From contig JAHJLU010000097.1 in the NCBI GenBank assembly GCA_018821745.1, positions 1 to 9,243 of the forward strand: DNA of 9,243 bases, written 5' to 3'. The position numbers were made by a program, and so were the translations under genes. Below the pieces are notes generated by a model that worked only from the letters and a program-made list of their open reading frames with translations, was not told the DNA's origin and did no database searches. The stretch comes from Myxococcota bacterium. GTDB lineage: Bacteria; Myxococcota_A; Polyangia; HGW-17. Of the stretch, positions 7,591 to 9,243 are shown piece after piece. Positions within the stretch are counted from its first letter, which is position 1. Every line of letters begins with the position of its first letter.

Positions 7591-7765
7591 GTTTTCCTGA
7601 TGGCCCATGGGGTAAACGGGCTTTGTTCCACCGTGCTTTCTCGTTCGCGAGCCATACTCGGGCCTGCCGTGAGCGAAACAGGCCGTCAAACCAGCGCCGC
7701 GGCCAAAACATTCCCCGGTTTCTGTGATGGAGATCACTGGAAAATGAGCGTAAAACCGGGGGGTA
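7591..7765. other. GC-rich intergenic block with several inverted repeats; candidate structured RNA or dispersed repeat
   Basis: No convincing gene occupies this block. It holds GCCC/GGGC (7603-7606/7618-7621), CTCG-TTCG-CGAG (7640-7651), GGCCTG/CAGGCC (7661-7666/7679-7684), an alternative GGCCG/CGGCC pairing (7681-7685/7700-7704), and the nested stem-loop annotated separately. A 46-codon frame (7587-7727) begins in an ATGA overlap with the preceding stop and is Arg-rich; frames on both strands are similarly open, which argues against coding. Composition changes sharply to AT-rich after about 7765. Boundaries are approximate, and the block might begin inside the 3' end of the preceding gene. 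Confidence 0.4.
7713..7761. other. nested stem-loop (9-bp outer stem, 5-bp inner hairpin)
   Basis: CCCCGGTTT (7713-7721) pairs perfectly with AAACCGGGG (7753-7761), and two further wobble pairs are possible outside it. Within the 31-base loop, GTGAT (7724-7728) pairs with ATCAC (7733-7737) around a GGAG loop. The downstream sequence is T-rich but interrupted, so it is at best an atypical terminator for the preceding gene. A structured RNA element is equally possible. Confidence 0.45.
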
Positions 7766-7834
7766 TTTGATATTGTTTGAGGCAATTAACATCCCATATT
7801 TTTACTGTTTACTTGGAATTTATAGTGGGTGTTT

Positions 7835-7880
7835 CCCAAGGATAAAACGACCAGATCAGGTCTTTTTACACTTTTATGGG
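7835..7880. other. imperfect inverted repeat in the leader region; possible terminator or regulatory hairpin
   Basis: Paired segments nest in order: CCC/GGG (7835-7837/7878-7880), ATAAAA/TTTTAT (7842-7847/7872-7877) and GACC/GGTC (7849-7852/7859-7862), with asymmetric internal loops. GGTC runs straight into TTTTT (7863-7867), so the inner four-pair hairpin resembles a weak intrinsic terminator on the plus strand. It overlaps the promoter candidate below, and the two readings compete. Confidence 0.3.
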
Positions 7881-7893
7881 AATATAATATTCT
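7865..7893 (+). promoter_or_regulatory. candidate promoter of the beta-barrel protein gene
   Basis: TTTACA (7865-7870, five of six -35 bases) is 17 bases from TATTCT (7888-7893, four of six -10 bases). A perfect TATAAT also sits at 7883-7888 but has no good -35 partner at normal spacing. Either would give a leader of roughly 70-80 bases. A TTGACT at 7893-7898 lacks a convincing -10 box. Confidence 0.4.
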
Positions 7894-7914
7894 TGACTCA
7901 TTTCAAATAGTGAC

Positions 7915-7929
7915 CTACTCCTAGGGTAG
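7915..7929. repeat. short imperfect palindrome around CCTAGG upstream of the beta-barrel gene
   Basis: CTACTCCTAGGGTAG folds back on itself with CTAC against GTAG at the ends and CCTAGG in the centre. It lies between the promoter candidate and the ribosome binding site, so it would be in the mRNA leader. It might be a protein-binding site or chance. Confidence 0.2.
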
Positions 7930-7959
7930 TTTCGCTAGGCCTATGTTTTCTACTGCAAA

Positions 7960-7965
7960 AAGGAG
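7960..7965 (+). promoter_or_regulatory. ribosome binding site that fixes the start at GTG 7973
   Basis: AAGGAG (7960-7965) is followed by a seven-base spacer and GTG at 7973. The alternative in-frame ATG at 7943 lies upstream of this site and has no comparable purine-rich motif before it. GTG also places the signal peptide at the very N-terminus. Confidence 0.75.
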
Positions 7966-7972
7966 CCTAATC

Positions 7973-9190
7973 GTGAGAAGTATAAAGGCTTTACTATTCA
8001 CATTCATGTTTGTTTATTCATTACCGGCAGTTGCCCAAAATGAGGATGCGGAAACATCCTTTGGTAAAACATCGATAGTGGCCAAGAAAAAAGCTGGCCC
8101 CGATGCACTCCATGGCATCTCCCTCAACCTCGATCTTGGTTCTACCCACAGACTCAATATCGAGCCCGACAACGCCTCATGGATTACATCCTATTCCGTG
8201 GGCGCCGGGTATGCCCTCGGGCGGCAGCTGGCACCCAAATCCTGGTTCAAGGGACTGACGCTTTCGGCGGCCTTCTCCTTCTCCAATGAGGTCATGGGTA
8301 ACGATCCCTCGTATCGTTCCAGCTACTTCTCGGATCCCAACTTTTACAGCAAGGATCTCTCCTATCTGGCCTTCTCCGACACTGTCCTTTCGGAGCAGGA
8401 GGCGTCAAATATTGACCGCCGGGTCGATGGTGCCCAGCGCAGGATCGATTATTCCGACATCGTCATGACATTGGCGCATGGCAGCATCGCGACGATCCCC
8501 GTGGCGAAAATTGGTGTGAGCGGATCCATCAGCGCGGCCATCCCCCTCTCCCTGGCGTCCACCAACGCCGGGCTCGTCACCAAGTTCGACTATAGTCTTG
8601 GTCTTGGTCGCTCCTTCAAATTTGGCGGTATGAGTCTGGGACTCTCCTACGGATTCACCTTCAGCCATTACATCTATGAGTACGCCACCAAGGGAATCGA
8701 CCCCATCGGTGACTCTGTCCTGGTGAACGGTCAAGCCTATGATACGCTTACCTATAACAGCGGCAGCCGAAACAATGAGTTCGGGTTCACCAATATGCTG
8801 GGTGTCTCGCTCTCTCCCATGAAGAAGCTCACCGTGAGTGCAGTCTACGGTATCCTCACGCTGCGCTCCTATCAGTTCACCAACTGTAACTACACCACTC
8901 CCGATGGGACCGTTATTGACCTCTGTCAGACAACGACCTCGGTTCGTGGATACGACGATGGCGGTCGTGGCCGCAGAGATTTCCAGATGTTCTCTCTGGG
9001 GGTCTCCTACAAGCTGCTTGATTACCTTTCCCTGAGCGCAACGCTCAGCACCTTCACTCCTCAACTCAAGGCGACCACTGATGAGTATCAGCAGCCTTTC
9101 CTCAGTTTCGACAGGAACAACTACAGTAGTGTTATGTTTAAGGTAAGTTATTCATTTGACAGCTTTTATAAGAAAATGTTTGTAAAATAA
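7973..9190 (+). CDS. secreted, probable outer-membrane beta-barrel protein
   Basis: From the GTG start the product is 405 residues. A signal peptide begins MRSIKALLFTF and ends at AVA before Gln22, a good signal peptidase I site. The mature part has alternating hydrophobic, Gly- and aromatic-rich strands typical of beta-barrels, for example LTLSAAFSFS, MSLGLSYGFTFSHY, LTVSAVYGIL, QMFSLGVSYKLL and VMFKVSYSF, joined by polar loops. Two cysteines (305 and 318) flank one loop and could form a disulfide. The last clear strand ends in SYSF, but ten further residues (DSFYKKMFVK) follow, so the usual C-terminal aromatic residue is absent. The middle of the gene is GC-rich while both ends are strongly AT-rich. 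No named family is recognised; a transporter or porin-like role would be a guess. It probably has its own promoter, and another gene starts 38 bases downstream. Confidence 0.8.
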   Translation: MRSIKALLFTFMFVYSLPAVAQNEDAETSFGKTSIVAKKKAGPDALHGISLNLDLGSTHRLNIEPDNASWITSYSVGAGYALGRQLAPKSWFKGLTLSAAFSFSNEVMGNDPSYRSSYFSDPNFYSKDLSYLAFSDTVLSEQEASNIDRRVDGAQRRIDYSDIVMTLAHGSIATIPVAKIGVSGSISAAIPLSLASTNAGLVTKFDYSLGLGRSFKFGGMSLGLSYGFTFSHYIYEYATKGIDPIGDSVLVNGQAYDTLTYNSGSRNNEFGFTNMLGVSLSPMKKLTVSAVYGILTLRSYQFTNCNYTTPDGTVIDLCQTTTSVRGYDDGGRGRRDFQMFSLGVSYKLLDYLSLSATLSTFTPQLKATTDEYQQPFLSFDRNNYSSVMFKVSYSFDSFYKKMFVK

Positions 9191-9228
9191 TAAGGCCCTA
9201 TTCTTTCAGCACCGGAGGTAATGTCAGT

Positions 9229-9243
9229 ATGTTAAGTAGCAAA
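9229..9243 (+). CDS. start of a further gene, cut by the window edge
   Basis: GGAGG (9214-9218) lies ten bases before an ATG at 9229, which reads M-L-S-S-K to the edge. The nearer ATG at 9221 hits a stop after four codons. The tight spacing after the beta-barrel gene suggests co-transcription. Nothing can be said about the product. Confidence 0.5.

Noticed and set aside
7587..7727. 46-codon plus-strand frame starting in an ATGA overlap with the preceding stop
   Set aside because: The overlap is suggestive, but no ribosome binding site precedes it, the product is Arg-rich with no motif, and the underlying DNA is dominated by inverted repeats.
7355..7792. Minus-strand frames of 145 and 75 codons across 7355-7792
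   Set aside because: They overlap the end of the plus-strand membrane protein and the GC-rich structured block, where several frames are open at once. There is no family motif.

Overview
The window reads as ordinary chromosomal DNA of a Gram-negative bacterium with moderately high G+C. Signs of this are a signal-peptide-bearing beta-barrel-like protein, a gyrase A with an acidic tail, and an AtpZ-type protein. A REC-GAF-HD-GYP regulator beside a PP2C phosphatase, and a YihY protein with a long C-terminal extension, suggest the former Deltaproteobacteria (Desulfobacterota or Myxococcota-like). That placement is an inference from protein style, not from a search.

Layout. At the left edge, on the minus strand, is the N-terminal part of a PP2C-type Ser/Thr phosphatase. 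It diverges from a plus-strand gene train that follows a good sigma70-like promoter (509-537). The train contains a response regulator with an HD-GYP c-di-GMP phosphodiesterase domain (562-2061), gyrA overlapping it by four bases (2058-4709), a small AtpZ-like membrane protein (4730-4960), a YihY/BrkB-family inner-membrane protein (5070-6581) and an unrecognised membrane protein with two carboxypeptidase-regulatory-like beta-sandwich segments (6598-7590). No convincing terminator lies between these genes, so they may form one transcription unit, although the 109-base gap before the YihY gene could hold its own signals.

A gap of about 380 bases follows (7591-7972). Its first half is GC-rich and full of inverted repeats, including a nested stem-loop at 7713-7761, and may be a structured RNA or dispersed repeat. 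Its second half is AT-rich and carries an imperfect inverted repeat, promoter-like hexamers and a short palindrome. These precede a secreted, probably outer-membrane beta-barrel protein (7973-9190), whose best start is a GTG with a strong ribosome binding site. A further gene starts at 9229 and leaves the window.

Functionally, the cluster combines signalling (PP2C phosphatase, c-di-GMP turnover), DNA topology (gyrase A) and envelope proteins. No defence system, CRISPR array, transposase, tRNA or rRNA was seen. No previously undescribed multi-gene system can be demonstrated. The items most worth a second look are the translational coupling of an HD-GYP regulator to gyrA, the structured intergenic element, and the membrane protein with beta-sandwich segments predicted on both sides of the membrane.
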